From: Polaromonas sp.
GTDB taxonomy: Bacteria; Pseudomonadota; Gammaproteobacteria; Burkholderiales; Burkholderiaceae_C
Assembly: GCF_030689685.1 (NCBI RefSeq)
Contig: NZ_JAUYEY010000004.1
Span: 1-64,000 of the forward strand
Length of the DNA: 64,000 nt
Reading direction: 5' to 3'
The notes under the pieces are model-generated. The model worked only from the letters and a program-made list of their open reading frames with translations. It was not told the DNA's origin and made no database searches. Below, in pieces: positions 42,191-52,286 of this stretch. The position numbers and the translations under genes are program-made. Every line of letters starts with the position of its first letter. The stretch's first letter is position 1.

Positions 42191-44484
42191 TAGAAGGATG
42201 TACCGATTTGGAATTGCAATCTCTGGATTCTATCTGTTGGCTTCTTGCTCAGCGGATTGGCAATCGCCAGGCGCAAAGGCCCCAACGGGGAAATCCAGCT
42301 GATGCCGATGCCCACCGACGAGCGCAGGTCGCCCAGGCTGTACTTTTGATTTTCACCAAACACGTTGCCAGTGTCGACGAAACCGAAGAGACGCAAGGTC
42401 CGGTCGTTGCCCGCGCCAGGGAATGGCGCCAAAATCTCCGCATTCAAGGTGATTTTTTTAGGCCCGCCAATGGCATTGCCTTGGGCATCACGCGGGCCCA
42501 GCGTGCTCGGTTCAAAACCGCGCACCGAACCCAGGCCGCCCGAGTAGGAATTCTTGAACACCGGAAAAGGCTGACCATTCAGACCTTTTCCCCAACCCAA
42601 CTCCCCGTTCAGGGCAATGGTGAACTGCCTGTTCAGCGGAATGTACTTCTGGACCTGGTAGTTGGTGCGCAGGAAACGGGCATCGCCCGCCACGCCCCAA
42701 TCGCCGTAAACGCGTTGGAAGGTGCCCCTGCTCGGAACCAGTGCGCTGTCCCGGTCATCCCGCGACCAGCCCACCGTCAACGGAACTGTATTGCTCTTGG
42801 CGCCAAAGGTACGTATGTAATCTTGATACACCAAAGGAAGGACGCGACCAGAAATATCGATTTGCTCCAGTCCTGCCCCGAAATACACGGTATCCACTTC
42901 ACTGAAAGGCACACCAAAGCGTACGCTTCCACCTGTGGTTTTGAGCTGATAGTCACCCCCCTGGCTGCTAAAAGGCCGTGAGGTCCGCGAATAGAGGTCC
43001 AAGGTCCGGGAAATACCGTCATTGGTGAAATAAGGGTCTACCGTGCTCAGCACAAATTGCCGATTGAATTTTCCGGTGTTGACTTCCAGACCCAGATAGT
43101 TGCCCGTACCGAAGGCATTTTCCTGCTTGAAGCCAAAAATCAGGGAGAGTTTCTCAGCACTGGAAAAACCCGCGCCCAGTTGCAGGTTGCCGGTGGGCTT
43201 CTCGACCACCGCCATGTTCAGGTCCACCTGGTCCGGCGTGCCAGGCACTTCCTGCGTGTCGATGTTGACTTCGGTGAAGTAGCCCAGGCGGTCCACGCGG
43301 TCGCGTGACAGGCGGATCTTGTCACCGTCGTACCAGGACGCCTCGAACTGGCGGAATTCGCGGCGCACCACTTCGTCTCGTGTACGGTTGTTGCCGCTGA
43401 TGTTGACGCGCCGCACATAGGCACGGCGCGAGGGATCGCCTTGCAGCACGAAGGCCACGCGGTTGTTGACCCGATCAATCTCAGGCTTGGCGTCGACCTT
43501 GGCAAAGGCGAAACCAAAGCTGCCGTAATACTCGGTAAACGCTTTGACGGTTTGAGCCACCAGGTCTGCGTTGTAGGCATCGCCGGGTTTAATGGTTACC
43601 AGCGACTTGAACTCTTCCTCGCGCTCCAGGAAATTGCCTTCAAGCTTGACGCCGGAAACAGTGAACCGCTCACCTTCGGTAATGTTGATGATCACCGAAA
43701 TATCCTGCTTGTTCGGCGAAATGGCCACCTGGGTGGAGTCAACCTTGAACTCGAGATAACCCCGGGTCAGGTAGTAGGAGCGCAGGGTTTCGATATCGGC
43801 GTTGAGCTTAACCCGCGAATACTGATTGGATTTGGTGTACCAGCTGAGCCAGCCACCGGTGTTCAGGTCGAACAGCCCGCGCAGGGTGGATTCGCTGAAG
43901 GCCTTGTTACCGACGACGCGGATTTCCTTGATTTTGGCGATATCGCCCTCAGTGACGCTGAAGGTGACATTGACGCGGTTGCGTTCGATCGGGGTCACCG
44001 TTGTCAGCACCTCAGCGCCGTACAGGCTGCGGTTGATGTACTGGCGCTTGAGTTCCTGCTCGGCGCGGTCCGCCAAGGCCTTGTCAAAAGGCCGGCCATC
44101 GGCCAGGCCGATATCGCGGAGCGCCTTTTTCAGCACTTCCTTGTCAAATTCCTTGGCGCCAACGAAGTCCACATCGGCCACGGTCGGCCGTTCTTCCACA
44201 ATCACCACCAGCACGTCGCCGCTGACCTCCAGGCGCACATCCTTGAACAAGCCCAGCCCGAACAGCGCGCGAATGGCACTGGACCCCTTGTCGTCGTTGT
44301 AGGTCTCACCCACCCGAAAAGGCAGCGACGCAAAAATGGTTCCAGGCTCCACACGCTGCAGTCCTTCGACGCGAATGTCGCGCACCGTGAAGGGGTCCAC
44401 AGCCCAGGCGGCTTGCGCGATCAGGAAGCTGGCCACTATCGCGGATACGCTGCGGACCTTGAATCGTTTGATTTGTTTTTGCAT
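42190..44484 (-). CDS. bamA: Outer-membrane assembly factor BamA
   Basis: This 764-residue protein inserts beta-barrels into the outer membrane. A signal peptide (about 1-28) is followed by five POTRA domains (about 29-345) beginning FTVRDIRVEGLQRVEPGTIF, and a 16-strand barrel ending in an aromatic C-terminus (LQFQIGTSF). The barrel shows VRGFEPSTLGPRD, the conserved VRGF of the lid loop. It lies 12 bases after rseP. Confidence 0.98.
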   Translation of the reverse strand: MQKQIKRFKVRSVSAIVASFLIAQAAWAVDPFTVRDIRVEGLQRVEPGTIFASLPFRVGETYNDDKGSSAIRALFGLGLFKDVRLEVSGDVLVVIVEERPTVADVDFVGAKEFDKEVLKKALRDIGLADGRPFDKALADRAEQELKRQYINRSLYGAEVLTTVTPIERNRVNVTFSVTEGDIAKIKEIRVVGNKAFSESTLRGLFDLNTGGWLSWYTKSNQYSRVKLNADIETLRSYYLTRGYLEFKVDSTQVAISPNKQDISVIINITEGERFTVSGVKLEGNFLEREEEFKSLVTIKPGDAYNADLVAQTVKAFTEYYGSFGFAFAKVDAKPEIDRVNNRVAFVLQGDPSRRAYVRRVNISGNNRTRDEVVRREFRQFEASWYDGDKIRLSRDRVDRLGYFTEVNIDTQEVPGTPDQVDLNMAVVEKPTGNLQLGAGFSSAEKLSLIFGFKQENAFGTGNYLGLEVNTGKFNRQFVLSTVDPYFTNDGISRTLDLYSRTSRPFSSQGGDYQLKTTGGSVRFGVPFSEVDTVYFGAGLEQIDISGRVLPLVYQDYIRTFGAKSNTVPLTVGWSRDDRDSALVPSRGTFQRVYGDWGVAGDARFLRTNYQVQKYIPLNRQFTIALNGELGWGKGLNGQPFPVFKNSYSGGLGSVRGFEPSTLGPRDAQGNAIGGPKKITLNAEILAPFPGAGNDRTLRLFGFVDTGNVFGENQKYSLGDLRSSVGIGISWISPLGPLRLAIANPLSKKPTDRIQRLQFQIGTSF

Positions 44485-44496
44485 GAAAAATATGGT

Positions 44497-45864
44497 TTAA
44501 CCCAAAAGCCGGGTGACATCGTTAAACAGGGCAACAGACATCATGCCCAGCAGGATCGCAACGCCACCGCGCTGCAACCGGTCCATCCAGGCGTCAGAAA
44601 CGCTCTTGCCGGTTATTGCCTCCCAAAGATAATACATCAGGTGCCCACCGTCCAGAACCGGCAGCGGCAGTAAATTGAGCACGCCCAGGCTGACGCTGAT
44701 CAGCGCCAGAAACAGCAGGTAAGCGCTCCAGCCTATGCTGGCCGACTTGCCAGCGTAGTCGGCAATCGTCAGCGGACCGCTGAGGTTTTTCAGGGACGCC
44801 TCGCCGATCAGCATCTTGCCCATCATCTTGAGCGTCAGCACAGACACCTCCCAGGTGCGTACCGCGCCGTTCCACAGGCCGTCCAGCGGCCCGTAGCGCA
44901 CCGTCACCAGCGCCGGCGGCGTGCCGACGTAAGCGCCGATACGGCCTACCGACTGACCGGCCTCCTGGCGCATCTCCGGCTCGACTTGCAATTGCAGCGT
45001 CTGCCCTCCCCGCAGGATCTGCCAGGTCTGGGCGCCTTTGGAGGCACGTATGGTCTCGCGCAGTTGCTGGCCGTCGACAATCGTCCGCTCGCCTATGCGT
45101 TGGACCACATCATCGGTGCGCAAGCCTGATTTTTCGGCGGCACCGCCCGGCATGACCTCGCCGATCACGGCTTGCGTCCAGGGGCCGAGGATGCCGATCT
45201 TTCTGAAAAGCTGGGCGTCGGCATCGGCTGCGTTGAGCTGGCTCAGCGGCAGCAGCACGCTGCGTGTCGCCGCGACACCGGCGCCCGTGGACTCACCCAC
45301 ACCGTCGGTGACCTGCAGGCGCACGTCACGCCCGCCCAGCGCCGCACGGGTCAGGTGCCAGCGCAGGTCCTCGAAGGAGCGCACCTCCTCCAGCGTGTCT
45401 CCGTCAAAAGCGGCCTGCTGGACGCGTTCACCACCGCGCAGGCCAGCGCGCTCGGCGATCGAGCCAGCCACCGGACTGGCCAGCACCGGCTGCGGCTCTT
45501 GCATGCCGCTCCAGTTGACAACGGCATACAGCACAACGGCCAGCAGCAGGTTGGCGGCCGGCCCGGCCGCCACAATCGCCGCGCGTGCGCCCAGCGGACG
45601 GTTGTTGAACGCCAGATGACGCTCCGCCGGATCGACCGGACCTTCGCGCTCGTCCAGCATCTTGACGTAGCCACCCAACGGCAACATGCCGATGGAAAAC
45701 TCTGTCGGGCGATTCTTCAGACGCCAGGTGTAGATCGGCTTGCCGAACCCCACCGAGAACTTCAGCACCTTGACGCCACAAGCAACCGCCACACGGTAGT
45801 GCCCGTACTCGTGGATGGCAATCAGGATGCCCAACGCAACAACAAAGGCAACCAAGGTCAGCAT
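44497..45864 (-). CDS. rseP: Site-2 zinc metalloprotease RseP
   Basis: This 455-residue intramembrane protease cleaves the anti-sigma factor RseA in the envelope stress response. Zinc ligands are H18 and H22 in HEYGH, with the third ligand in LPVLDGGH near the C-terminus. Two PDZ domains occupy about residues 115-290. It is placed between dxr and bamA as in other proteobacteria. Confidence 0.97.
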   Translation of the reverse strand: MLTLVAFVVALGILIAIHEYGHYRVAVACGVKVLKFSVGFGKPIYTWRLKNRPTEFSIGMLPLGGYVKMLDEREGPVDPAERHLAFNNRPLGARAAIVAAGPAANLLLAVVLYAVVNWSGMQEPQPVLASPVAGSIAERAGLRGGERVQQAAFDGDTLEEVRSFEDLRWHLTRAALGGRDVRLQVTDGVGESTGAGVAATRSVLLPLSQLNAADADAQLFRKIGILGPWTQAVIGEVMPGGAAEKSGLRTDDVVQRIGERTIVDGQQLRETIRASKGAQTWQILRGGQTLQLQVEPEMRQEAGQSVGRIGAYVGTPPALVTVRYGPLDGLWNGAVRTWEVSVLTLKMMGKMLIGEASLKNLSGPLTIADYAGKSASIGWSAYLLFLALISVSLGVLNLLPLPVLDGGHLMYYLWEAITGKSVSDAWMDRLQRGGVAILLGMMSVALFNDVTRLLG

Positions 45865-45877
45865 AGCAATACTCCGG

Positions 45878-47059
45878 TCAGGGGGTCAGGTTGGCTACAA
45901 GGTCGGACGCCACCGCGCGCGACCGCTCGTCCAGTGCCAGCAAATCGCCAATGCCGCGAATGCTGGAAGCAGAAACTGCGTCCAGCGTTGCGCGGTTCAC
46001 GACGTGGATCTGGTCAAAGCGTATCCGTTTTTCGAGAAAGGCGGCGACGGCCACTTCATTGGCCGCGTTGAGCACTGCCGGAGTGCCAGCGGGCGCGCCA
46101 AGCACCTCCCAGGCCAGCGGCAGCCCGGGAAACAGGGCATTGTCCGGCACAGCGAAAGTCAGGGTGGCCAGCGCACGGAAGTCGAGAGCCTGGGCACCCG
46201 AGCTGACGCGTCCGGGCCAGGCCAGGCCGTAGGCAATCGGCACACGCATGTCGGGCGTGCCGAGTTGGGCCACCACCGAGGTGTCGCGGTACTGCACCAT
46301 CGAATGGATGATGCTTTGCGGGTGAATCACCACCTCGATCTGCGCCGGCGCCAACCCGAACAGGTAACGCGCCTCAATCACTTCGAGCGCCTTGTTCATC
46401 ATGGTGGCCGAGTCCACCGAGATCTTTCGCCCCATGACCCAGTTGGGATGGGCGCAGGCCTCTTCCGGCGTGACGTCGCGCAGGCTGGCCGGCGCGCGGG
46501 TGCGAAACGGGCCGCCAGAGGCCGTCAGGATGATCTTGTCGATGCGCTCGGCCCAGGTCGCCGGGTCTTCGGGCAGCGACTGGAAAATCGCCGAATGTTC
46601 GCTGTCGATGGGCAGCAGTTGGGCACCGCCCTCGCGCACCGCCTGCATGAAGACCTCGCCGCCGACCACCAGGGCTTCCTTGTTGGCCAGCAGCAGGCGT
46701 TTGCCCGCGCGCGCGGCCGCCATGCAGGCGCCCAGACCTGCGGCGCCGACAATGGCCGCCATCACGGTGTCGACACGTTCGTCACACGCTATTATTTCGA
46801 GAGCATCATCCCCATACAGGACATGGGTTGCAAGCCCATTTGCCTTCATTTTTTCCGCCAGAGCCCGGCCATGCGGCGCGCTCGCCATGACGGCATAAGC
46901 GGGTCTGAAACGCATGCATTGCGCCAGCATCAACTCGGTCTGGGTGGAAGCGCTGAGCGCAAACACGTCAAAACGGTCCGGATGGCCGGCGATCACATCC
47001 AGTGTGTTGACGCCGACCGAGCCGGTCGAGCCCAAGACGGTAACCCGTTGTTTTTTCAT
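45878..47059 (-). CDS. dxr: 1-deoxy-D-xylulose 5-phosphate reductoisomerase
   Basis: This 393-residue enzyme makes methylerythritol phosphate for isoprenoid synthesis. It has the NADPH-binding VLGSTGSVGVNTLDV, the metal-binding PIDSEHSAIFQ, TASGGPFRTR and HPNWVMGRKISVDSATMMNK. The ATG at 47059 is preferred over an upstream TTG. A hairpin repeat lies in frame at about residues 70-91, in a variable loop. Confidence 0.97.
   Translation of the reverse strand: MKKQRVTVLGSTGSVGVNTLDVIAGHPDRFDVFALSASTQTELMLAQCMRFRPAYAVMASAPHGRALAEKMKANGLATHVLYGDDALEIIACDERVDTVMAAIVGAAGLGACMAAARAGKRLLLANKEALVVGGEVFMQAVREGGAQLLPIDSEHSAIFQSLPEDPATWAERIDKIILTASGGPFRTRAPASLRDVTPEEACAHPNWVMGRKISVDSATMMNKALEVIEARYLFGLAPAQIEVVIHPQSIIHSMVQYRDTSVVAQLGTPDMRVPIAYGLAWPGRVSSGAQALDFRALATLTFAVPDNALFPGLPLAWEVLGAPAGTPAVLNAANEVAVAAFLEKRIRFDQIHVVNRATLDAVSASSIRGIGDLLALDERSRAVASDLVANLTP
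46788..46850 (+). repeat. Degraded hairpin repeat inside dxr
   Basis: GCTATTATTTCGAGAGC (46788-46804) keeps most of the stem; the second half forms CCCATACAGGACATGGG rather than the common tail. It is in frame on the minus strand. Confidence 0.45.
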
Positions 47060-47074
47060 GGATTGAGCGACGCT

Positions 47075-47145
47075 GGGCCGCCCCAAGGCGCGAGGGCCCC
47101 CTCGGGTGGCAGCGTAGTACGCGAAGCGACAAGCGTGGGGGCCAT
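47075..47145. repeat. GC-rich repeat of a third family, copy 2
   Basis: GGGCCGCCCC, then GGCCCCCTCGGGTGGCAG, then GTACGCG and GTGGGGGCC, match 31479-31549 in order. It follows directly after the cdsA stop codon, the same placement as the copy after greA. Confidence 0.7.
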
Positions 47146-47146
47146 G

Positions 47147-47983
47147 TCAGACTGTGACAAGCATGAGGGCCAGCGGCAGCACCGGCACCAGCGCATCGAC
47201 CCGGTCCAGCACGCCGCCATGGCCGGGCAGCAGGCCGCTGGAATCCTTGGCGCCGGCACTGCGCTTGACCAGGGACTCGACCAGGTCGCCGACCACGCTG
47301 AAGGCGGCCAGAAAAATCATGGCCAGCAAGGTCACCGGCAGGCCGTATTGCGCGGCCAGCCGCGCGTAGAGGCTGTTCCCGGTGGTGTCCAGCGCCACCC
47401 AGGCGATACACAGTACCAGCACCCCCAGCATGCCGCCCCAGACGCCCTCCCAGCTCTTGCCCGGACTGATGGCCGGCGCAAGCTTGCCCTTGCTGAAACG
47501 TCCGCCCAGGCCCTTGCCAGCAAAATAGGCGCCGATATCGGCGACCCAGACCAGCAGCAGCAGCGACAGCAGGAACTCGATGCCGATGAAGCGCGCCTGC
47601 GCCACCGCCAGCCAGGCCAGCCACAGCGCCAGCACGCCCACCACCAGTCGGACAGCTCGCGGAATGCGCGGCCAGCCAGCCACGCCGCTGCGCAGCAGCC
47701 AGGCGCCGACCAGTACCCAGGCCGCGCCCGCCAGACGCCATAGCAGCGGCAAAGGCTCCTCCAGCATGCCAAGGTCCCAGGACATGGCGCACAACACCAC
47801 ACAGGCGAAACCGACCACCAGCGAGGCGATGGGTCCGTAGCCGTTCAGGCGGCCCCACTCCCACGCGCCGGCGGCAATCAGCACCACGGCGACAGCACCA
47901 AACGGAATGGGTGTCGGGGAAAAAAGCGCCGGCAGCAGGATGGCCAGCAGCACGATAGCGGTGATCACGCGTTGCTTAAGCAT
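47147..47983 (-). CDS. cdsA: Phosphatidate cytidylyltransferase
   Basis: This 278-residue membrane enzyme makes CDP-diacylglycerol for phospholipid synthesis. It has about seven membrane helices and the C-terminal signature region SVVGDLVESLVKRSAGAKDSS, followed by LPGHGGVLDRVDAL. Its start overlaps the uppS stop by one base. Confidence 0.96.
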   Translation of the reverse strand: MLKQRVITAIVLLAILLPALFSPTPIPFGAVAVVLIAAGAWEWGRLNGYGPIASLVVGFACVVLCAMSWDLGMLEEPLPLLWRLAGAAWVLVGAWLLRSGVAGWPRIPRAVRLVVGVLALWLAWLAVAQARFIGIEFLLSLLLLVWVADIGAYFAGKGLGGRFSKGKLAPAISPGKSWEGVWGGMLGVLVLCIAWVALDTTGNSLYARLAAQYGLPVTLLAMIFLAAFSVVGDLVESLVKRSAGAKDSSGLLPGHGGVLDRVDALVPVLPLALMLVTV

Positions 47984-48726
47984 CAGGCGACTTTCACGGT
48001 AGAGGGTTGGGTGCCAGGCACAAGCTGGCCGGACGTCTTGCCGAAGCGCCGCTCACGGCTGGCGTACACCGCGATCGCTTCATCCAGCGCGGTATCGTCG
48101 AAATCAGGCCAAAGTTTGTCTGAAAAATGCAGCTCGGAATACGCCACCTGCCAGAGCAGGAAGTTGCTGATGCGCAGCTCACCGCCGGTGCGGATCAGCA
48201 GGTCCGGGTCTGGTACGTGGGCCAGCGCCAGCGCGCGGTCCAGCGCCATCTCGGTGATCTCCTGGCCGCTGGCGGCCAGCTTGCGGGCAGCCTGGGCAAT
48301 GTCCCAGCGTCCGCCGTAGTTGAAACACACGTTGAGAACCAGGCGGCTGTTGTCTGCCGTCGTCGCCTCGGCCTGGGCCAGCCCGGCCCTGACCTTCTCG
48401 GAGAGTTGCTGGCGTTCGCCCACAAAATGTAGCTGCACGCCGTTGGCCTTGAGGGACGGCACCTCGCGCGCCAGCGACAGCGCCAGCAGTTCCATCAGGC
48501 CCGAAACTTCCTCCGCAGGACGGTTCCAATTTTCGGATGAAAAAGCAAACACCGTCAGCACGCTGATGCCGCGGGCCATGCAAGCCTTGACACAACGGCT
48601 CAAGGCGCCCACGCCCTGTTGGTGGCCGGCCACACGCGGCAGGAAACGTTTGGTCGCCCAGCGGCCGTTGCCGTCCATGACGATGGCAACGTGGTGGGGA
48701 ACCGGTGAGGGGCTGGAGGTGACCAT
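47983..48726 (-). CDS. uppS: Undecaprenyl diphosphate synthase
   Basis: This 247-residue cis-prenyltransferase builds the C55 lipid carrier for cell-wall synthesis. HVAIVMDGNGRWA holds the catalytic aspartate and the later GELRISNFLLWQVAYSEL is the conserved C-terminal block. ATG at 48726 is chosen; an upstream TTG would add four residues. It lies between frr and cdsA. Confidence 0.97.
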   Translation of the reverse strand: MVTSSPSPVPHHVAIVMDGNGRWATKRFLPRVAGHQQGVGALSRCVKACMARGISVLTVFAFSSENWNRPAEEVSGLMELLALSLAREVPSLKANGVQLHFVGERQQLSEKVRAGLAQAEATTADNSRLVLNVCFNYGGRWDIAQAARKLAASGQEITEMALDRALALAHVPDPDLLIRTGGELRISNFLLWQVAYSELHFSDKLWPDFDDTALDEAIAVYASRERRFGKTSGQLVPGTQPSTVKVA

Positions 48727-48752
48727 GTCAGCAATCAACGCCGGGGCGCTGA

Positions 48753-49313
48753 TCAGACCGCCATGATGTCTTGTTCTTTGGCGGCGACCAGCTTGTCGAC
48801 ATCCGCAATGAACCGGTCGGTAGACTTTTGCACGTCGTCATGCGCGCGGCGCTCGTCATCTTCCGATGCCAGCTTGTCCTTGACGAGCTTTTTGACGCCG
48901 TCGTTGGCGTCGCGGCGCAGGTTGCGAATCGCGACCTTGGCGTGTTCGCCCTCTCCCCGCACGACTTTGGTCAGCTCCTTGCGGCGCTCTTCAGTCATGG
49001 CCGGCATCGGCACCCGGATCAAGTCGCCCTGCGCAGCGGGATTAAGCCCGAGGTCGGAATCGCGGATGGCTTTTTCAATCTTGGCGCTCATGCCTTTTTC
49101 CCAGGGGGACACGCTGATGGTGCGTGCATCAAGCAGCGAGACGTTGGCGACCTGGCTGATGGGCACCATGGCGCCGTAGTAATCGACCTGGACGCTGTCC
49201 AGCAGGCCGGGATTGGCACGGCCGGTGCGAATCTTGGTCAACGCCTGTTTGAAGGAGTCCAGCGACTGCTGCATTTTCTGCTCGGTGCTGCTCTTGATAT
49301 CAACAATGCTCAT
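48753..49313 (-). CDS. frr: Ribosome recycling factor
   Basis: This 186-residue factor splits ribosomes after termination together with EF-G. The two-domain pattern is clear: [20 protein letters not shown], then [19 protein letters not shown], and the long helix [22 protein letters not shown] at 49313 has GGAG upstream; a longer frame to 49346 is not needed. Confidence 0.98.
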   Translation of the reverse strand: MSIVDIKSSTEQKMQQSLDSFKQALTKIRTGRANPGLLDSVQVDYYGAMVPISQVANVSLLDARTISVSPWEKGMSAKIEKAIRDSDLGLNPAAQGDLIRVPMPAMTEERRKELTKVVRGEGEHAKVAIRNLRRDANDGVKKLVKDKLASEDDERRAHDDVQKSTDRFIADVDKLVAAKEQDIMAV

Positions 49314-49379
49314 GATGGAATCTCCGGATGGATCTTGTTTTTGCAAAAGTTGCGATGGGCCTGCAGCGGCCGCGAAGCC

Positions 49380-50090
49380 TCAGACGTGAACCAGGGTTCC
49401 CTCGTCCTCGCCCTGCACCACGCGCTTGAGGGCGCCGTGCTTGAAAATGCTGAAAATCTTGATCGGCAGCTTCTGGTCGCGGCACAGCGCGAAGGCGGTG
49501 GCATCCATCACTTCCAGGTTCTTGCCAATGGCCTCGTCGAAGGTGATGTTGGTGTAACGCGTCGCCGTCGGATCTTTTTTCGGATCGGCGCTGTAGACAC
49601 CATCGACCTTGGTGGCCTTGAGCACGATTTCCGCGCCGATTTCGGCGCCGCGCAGGGCAGCGGCAGTATCGGTCGTGAAAAACGGATTGCCGGTGCCGGC
49701 CGCAAAAATCACCACCTTGCCTTCCTCCAGGTATTGCAGTGCCTTGGGCCGAACGTAGGGCTCAACGATACGCTCGATGCCGATGGCCGACATGACGCGC
49801 GGCGTGAGGCCAGCCTTGTCCATGGTATCGCCCAGGGCCAGCGCATTCATCACCGTGGCCAGCATGCCCATGTAGTCGGCGGTGGCCCGGTCCATGCCGA
49901 CCGAGCCGCCTGCCACACCGCGAAAAATATTGCCGCCGCCGATCACGACGGCAACTTCCACACCCAGGCGCGTGACTTCGGCAATTTCCTCAACCATGCG
50001 CACAATCGTCGCGCGGTTGATGCCGAAGGCATCGTCTCCCATCAAGGCTTCACCTGAAAGTTTCAACAAGATTCGCTTGTAGGCTGGCAT
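49380..50090 (-). CDS. pyrH: UMP kinase
   Basis: This 236-residue hexameric kinase converts UMP to UDP. It starts [14 protein letters not shown], continues with [12 protein letters not shown] and ends with the regulatory region typical of bacterial UMP kinases. ATG at 50090 with AGGAA eight bases upstream is used; the longer open frame to 50303 runs antisense into tsf and is not real. Confidence 0.98.
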   Translation of the reverse strand: MPAYKRILLKLSGEALMGDDAFGINRATIVRMVEEIAEVTRLGVEVAVVIGGGNIFRGVAGGSVGMDRATADYMGMLATVMNALALGDTMDKAGLTPRVMSAIGIERIVEPYVRPKALQYLEEGKVVIFAAGTGNPFFTTDTAAALRGAEIGAEIVLKATKVDGVYSADPKKDPTATRYTNITFDEAIGKNLEVMDATAFALCRDQKLPIKIFSIFKHGALKRVVQGEDEGTLVHV

Positions 50091-50154
50091 GAGGGAAGTT
50101 CCTGTCGTTTTTATGGGCGTAAGTTTAGCGGCCTTCCGGGTCAATGGGGGCTGA

Positions 50155-51066
50155 TCAGCCCTTGGCAGCAGCCACTTGTGCGGCCACTTCAGCGGCAAAA
50201 TCGTCGACCTTTTTCTCGATGCCTTCGCCGACGACGTACAGCGTGAAAGACTGCACGCTCGTGCCTTTTTCCTTGAGCATCTGCTCGACGGTCTGCTTGT
50301 CATTCTTCACGAAGGACTGGTTGTGCAGGCTGACTTCCTTGAGGTATTTCTGCACGCCGCCTTCGATACGCTTGGCAACAATTTCAGGCGACTGCACCGG
50401 CTTGCCGGCGGCTGTTGCCACGGACGCATCTTCAGCGGCCTTGGCGGCGGCCACCGAACGCTCACGCGCCACCAGTTCGGCCGGCACCTGGTCGCTGGAC
50501 AGCGACACCGGCTTCATGGCCGCCACGTGCATGGCCACATCCTTGGCGGCAGTTTCGTCGCCGTCAAACTCGACCACCACGCCGATGCGTGTGCCGTGCA
50601 GGTAGGAAGCGAGCTTGCCGCTTTCGAAACGCTGGAAGCGGCGCACAGACATGTTCTCGCCAATCTTGCCGATCAGGCCCTTGCGTACGTCTTCCACCGT
50701 CGGGCCAAAACCGTCCAGGCTCAGGGGCATGGCGCCGACAGCGGCCAGGTCGGTCGGCTTGTTCGTGACGATGCCCTTGGCGACCGCATCGGTGAAGGCC
50801 AGGAAGCTGTCGTTCTTGGTGACGAAGTCGGTTTCACAGTTGATCTCGACCAGCGCGCCGATGCCGCCTTCGCTGTGGTAGGCGATCACGCCTTCAGCGG
50901 TAATGCGGGAAGCGGCCTTGCCTGCCTTGTTGCCCAGCTTGACGCGCAGGATTTCCTCGGCTTTTTCGAAGTTGCCTTCGGCTTCGGTCAGTGCTTTCTT
51001 GCACTCCATCATCGGGGCGTCGGTTTTTGCGCGCAGTTCTGCGACCATGCTTGCTGTGATTGCCAT
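50155..51066 (-). CDS. tsf: Translation elongation factor Ts
   Basis: This 303-residue nucleotide-exchange factor recharges EF-Tu. The N-terminal TS-N domain and the TDxxM...NCETDFV segment ([13 protein letters not shown]) are typical. GGAG lies nine bases before the ATG. A terminator separates it from rpsB, allowing independent levels of S2 and EF-Ts. Confidence 0.98.
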   Translation of the reverse strand: MAITASMVAELRAKTDAPMMECKKALTEAEGNFEKAEEILRVKLGNKAGKAASRITAEGVIAYHSEGGIGALVEINCETDFVTKNDSFLAFTDAVAKGIVTNKPTDLAAVGAMPLSLDGFGPTVEDVRKGLIGKIGENMSVRRFQRFESGKLASYLHGTRIGVVVEFDGDETAAKDVAMHVAAMKPVSLSSDQVPAELVARERSVAAAKAAEDASVATAAGKPVQSPEIVAKRIEGGVQKYLKEVSLHNQSFVKNDKQTVEQMLKEKGTSVQSFTLYVVGEGIEKKVDDFAAEVAAQVAAAKG

Positions 51067-51129
51067 CTTCGGTTCTCCGTGTGTCGTGTTGACTTCAAAT
51101 AAATACAGGGGCCTTTGGACAAGGCTGTG

Positions 51130-51156
51130 AAAAAGGGGCTACGCGAGCCCCTTTTT
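51130..51156 (-). terminator. Terminator/attenuator between rpsB and tsf
   Basis: A perfect 11-base stem AAAAAGGGGCT/AGCCCCTTTTT with a five-base loop ends in T residues on the minus strand. It probably lets only part of rpsB transcription continue into tsf. Confidence 0.85.
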
Positions 51157-51181
51157 CGCGTCAGGCGCAGGGCCGGACCGA

Positions 51182-51934
51182 TCAGGTAGCGGCGTTTTCC
51201 ACTTCGACGAATTCGTCGGTGCTTTCAGCAGAAACCATCTTGACGACTTCATTGCCGGCGCTGGCACGGCCTTCGATGATCGCGTCGGCGATGCCGCGTG
51301 CGTACAGGGCCACAGCCTTGGACGAGTCATCGTTGCCGGGAATCACGTAGTCGATGCCGATGGGTGAGTGGTTGGAGTCCACCACGCCGATCAGCGGGAT
51401 ACCCAGCTTCTTGGCTTCGAGGATGGCGATTTTGTGGAAACCCACGTCGATCACGAAAATCGCGTCCGGCAGTGCATTCATGTCCTGAATGCCGCCGATG
51501 TCTTTTTCCAGCTTTTCCATTTCGCGCTTGAAGGTTAGCTGCTCTTTCTTGCTCAGGGAGTCGAGGCCGACTTCCTGCTGGGCCTTCATTTCCTTGAGGC
51601 GCTTGATCGAGGTCTTGACCGTCTTGAAATTGGTCAGCATGCCGCCCAGCCAGCGCTGGTCGACAAAGGGCACGCCGGCGCGTTTGGCTTCCGCAGAGAC
51701 CAGCTCGCGGGCCTGGCGCTTGGTGCCGACCATCAGGATGGTGCCGCGGTTGGCGGAGAGCTGCTTGGCGAACTTCATCGCGTCCTCGAACATCGGCAAC
51801 GATTTTTCGAGGTTGATGATGTGAATACGGTTGCGATGGCCGAAAATATACGGGGCCATCTTCGGGTTCCAGAAGCGGGTTTGGTGGCCGAAATGGACGC
51901 CAGCTTCCAGCATTTCACGCATGCTTGTTGACAT
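51182..51934 (-). CDS. rpsB: Ribosomal protein S2
   Basis: This 250-residue 30S protein begins [22 protein letters not shown] and contains [19 protein letters not shown] and [19 protein letters not shown], all family hallmarks. GGAG precedes the ATG by eight bases. It leads the rpsB-tsf-pyrH-frr translation block. Confidence 0.98.
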   Translation of the reverse strand: MSTSMREMLEAGVHFGHQTRFWNPKMAPYIFGHRNRIHIINLEKSLPMFEDAMKFAKQLSANRGTILMVGTKRQARELVSAEAKRAGVPFVDQRWLGGMLTNFKTVKTSIKRLKEMKAQQEVGLDSLSKKEQLTFKREMEKLEKDIGGIQDMNALPDAIFVIDVGFHKIAILEAKKLGIPLIGVVDSNHSPIGIDYVIPGNDDSSKAVALYARGIADAIIEGRASAGNEVVKMVSAESTDEFVEVENAAT

Positions 51935-52076
51935 AGAGATACTCCAAAGGTTGTGTCTAAAATCAGCGCTTATCGCCTGGAGAGCTCATTTGCATAAGTC
52001 CCGCAGGCAACACCTTGAATGGCTGATTTGCGATTTATTGCGCGAAGGGCCGGACGGCCTCTCGTACAACTCGCTG

Positions 52077-52082
52077 AGTATA
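52077..52082 (-). promoter_or_regulatory. Candidate -10 box for rpsB
   Basis: TATACT on the minus strand lies about 140 bases upstream of rpsB, leaving a leader long enough for S2 autoregulation. No clear -35 box is present at 17 bases. Confidence 0.35.
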
Positions 52083-52168
52083 ACATCCTGCCACTGGGCC
52101 GGACTGGCCTGATCACCCGCCAAATTGGGGCGCCCACCCAAGCCACCGTCCCGCCCGCCTCATCCACA

Positions 52169-52222
52169 CTATAAAAATGATAGCTACCCATGTCCGCCTG
52201 ACATGGGCTACGACCCGATTTA
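52169..52222 (+). repeat. Hairpin repeat between rpsB and dadA
   Basis: CTATAAAAATGATAGC is followed by an inverted pair CCCATGTC/GACATGGG and GGGCTACGAC. It fits the two-stem plan and lies about 65 bases before the dadA start. Confidence 0.6.
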
Positions 52223-52286
52223 CCCAGGAAACCATGCCTTTTCCCCTGATCCCCTCGATTTCCCCCGGTTTACACCGGGTCAGGCC

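Noticed and set aside
45815-47743. 642-codon plus-strand frame opposite dxr and cdsA
   Set aside because: It crosses two clear minus-strand genes and a repeat and shows no domain.
50091-50303. Upstream extension of pyrH to 50303
   Set aside because: It would run into tsf, and the family start with a ribosome-binding site is at 50090.
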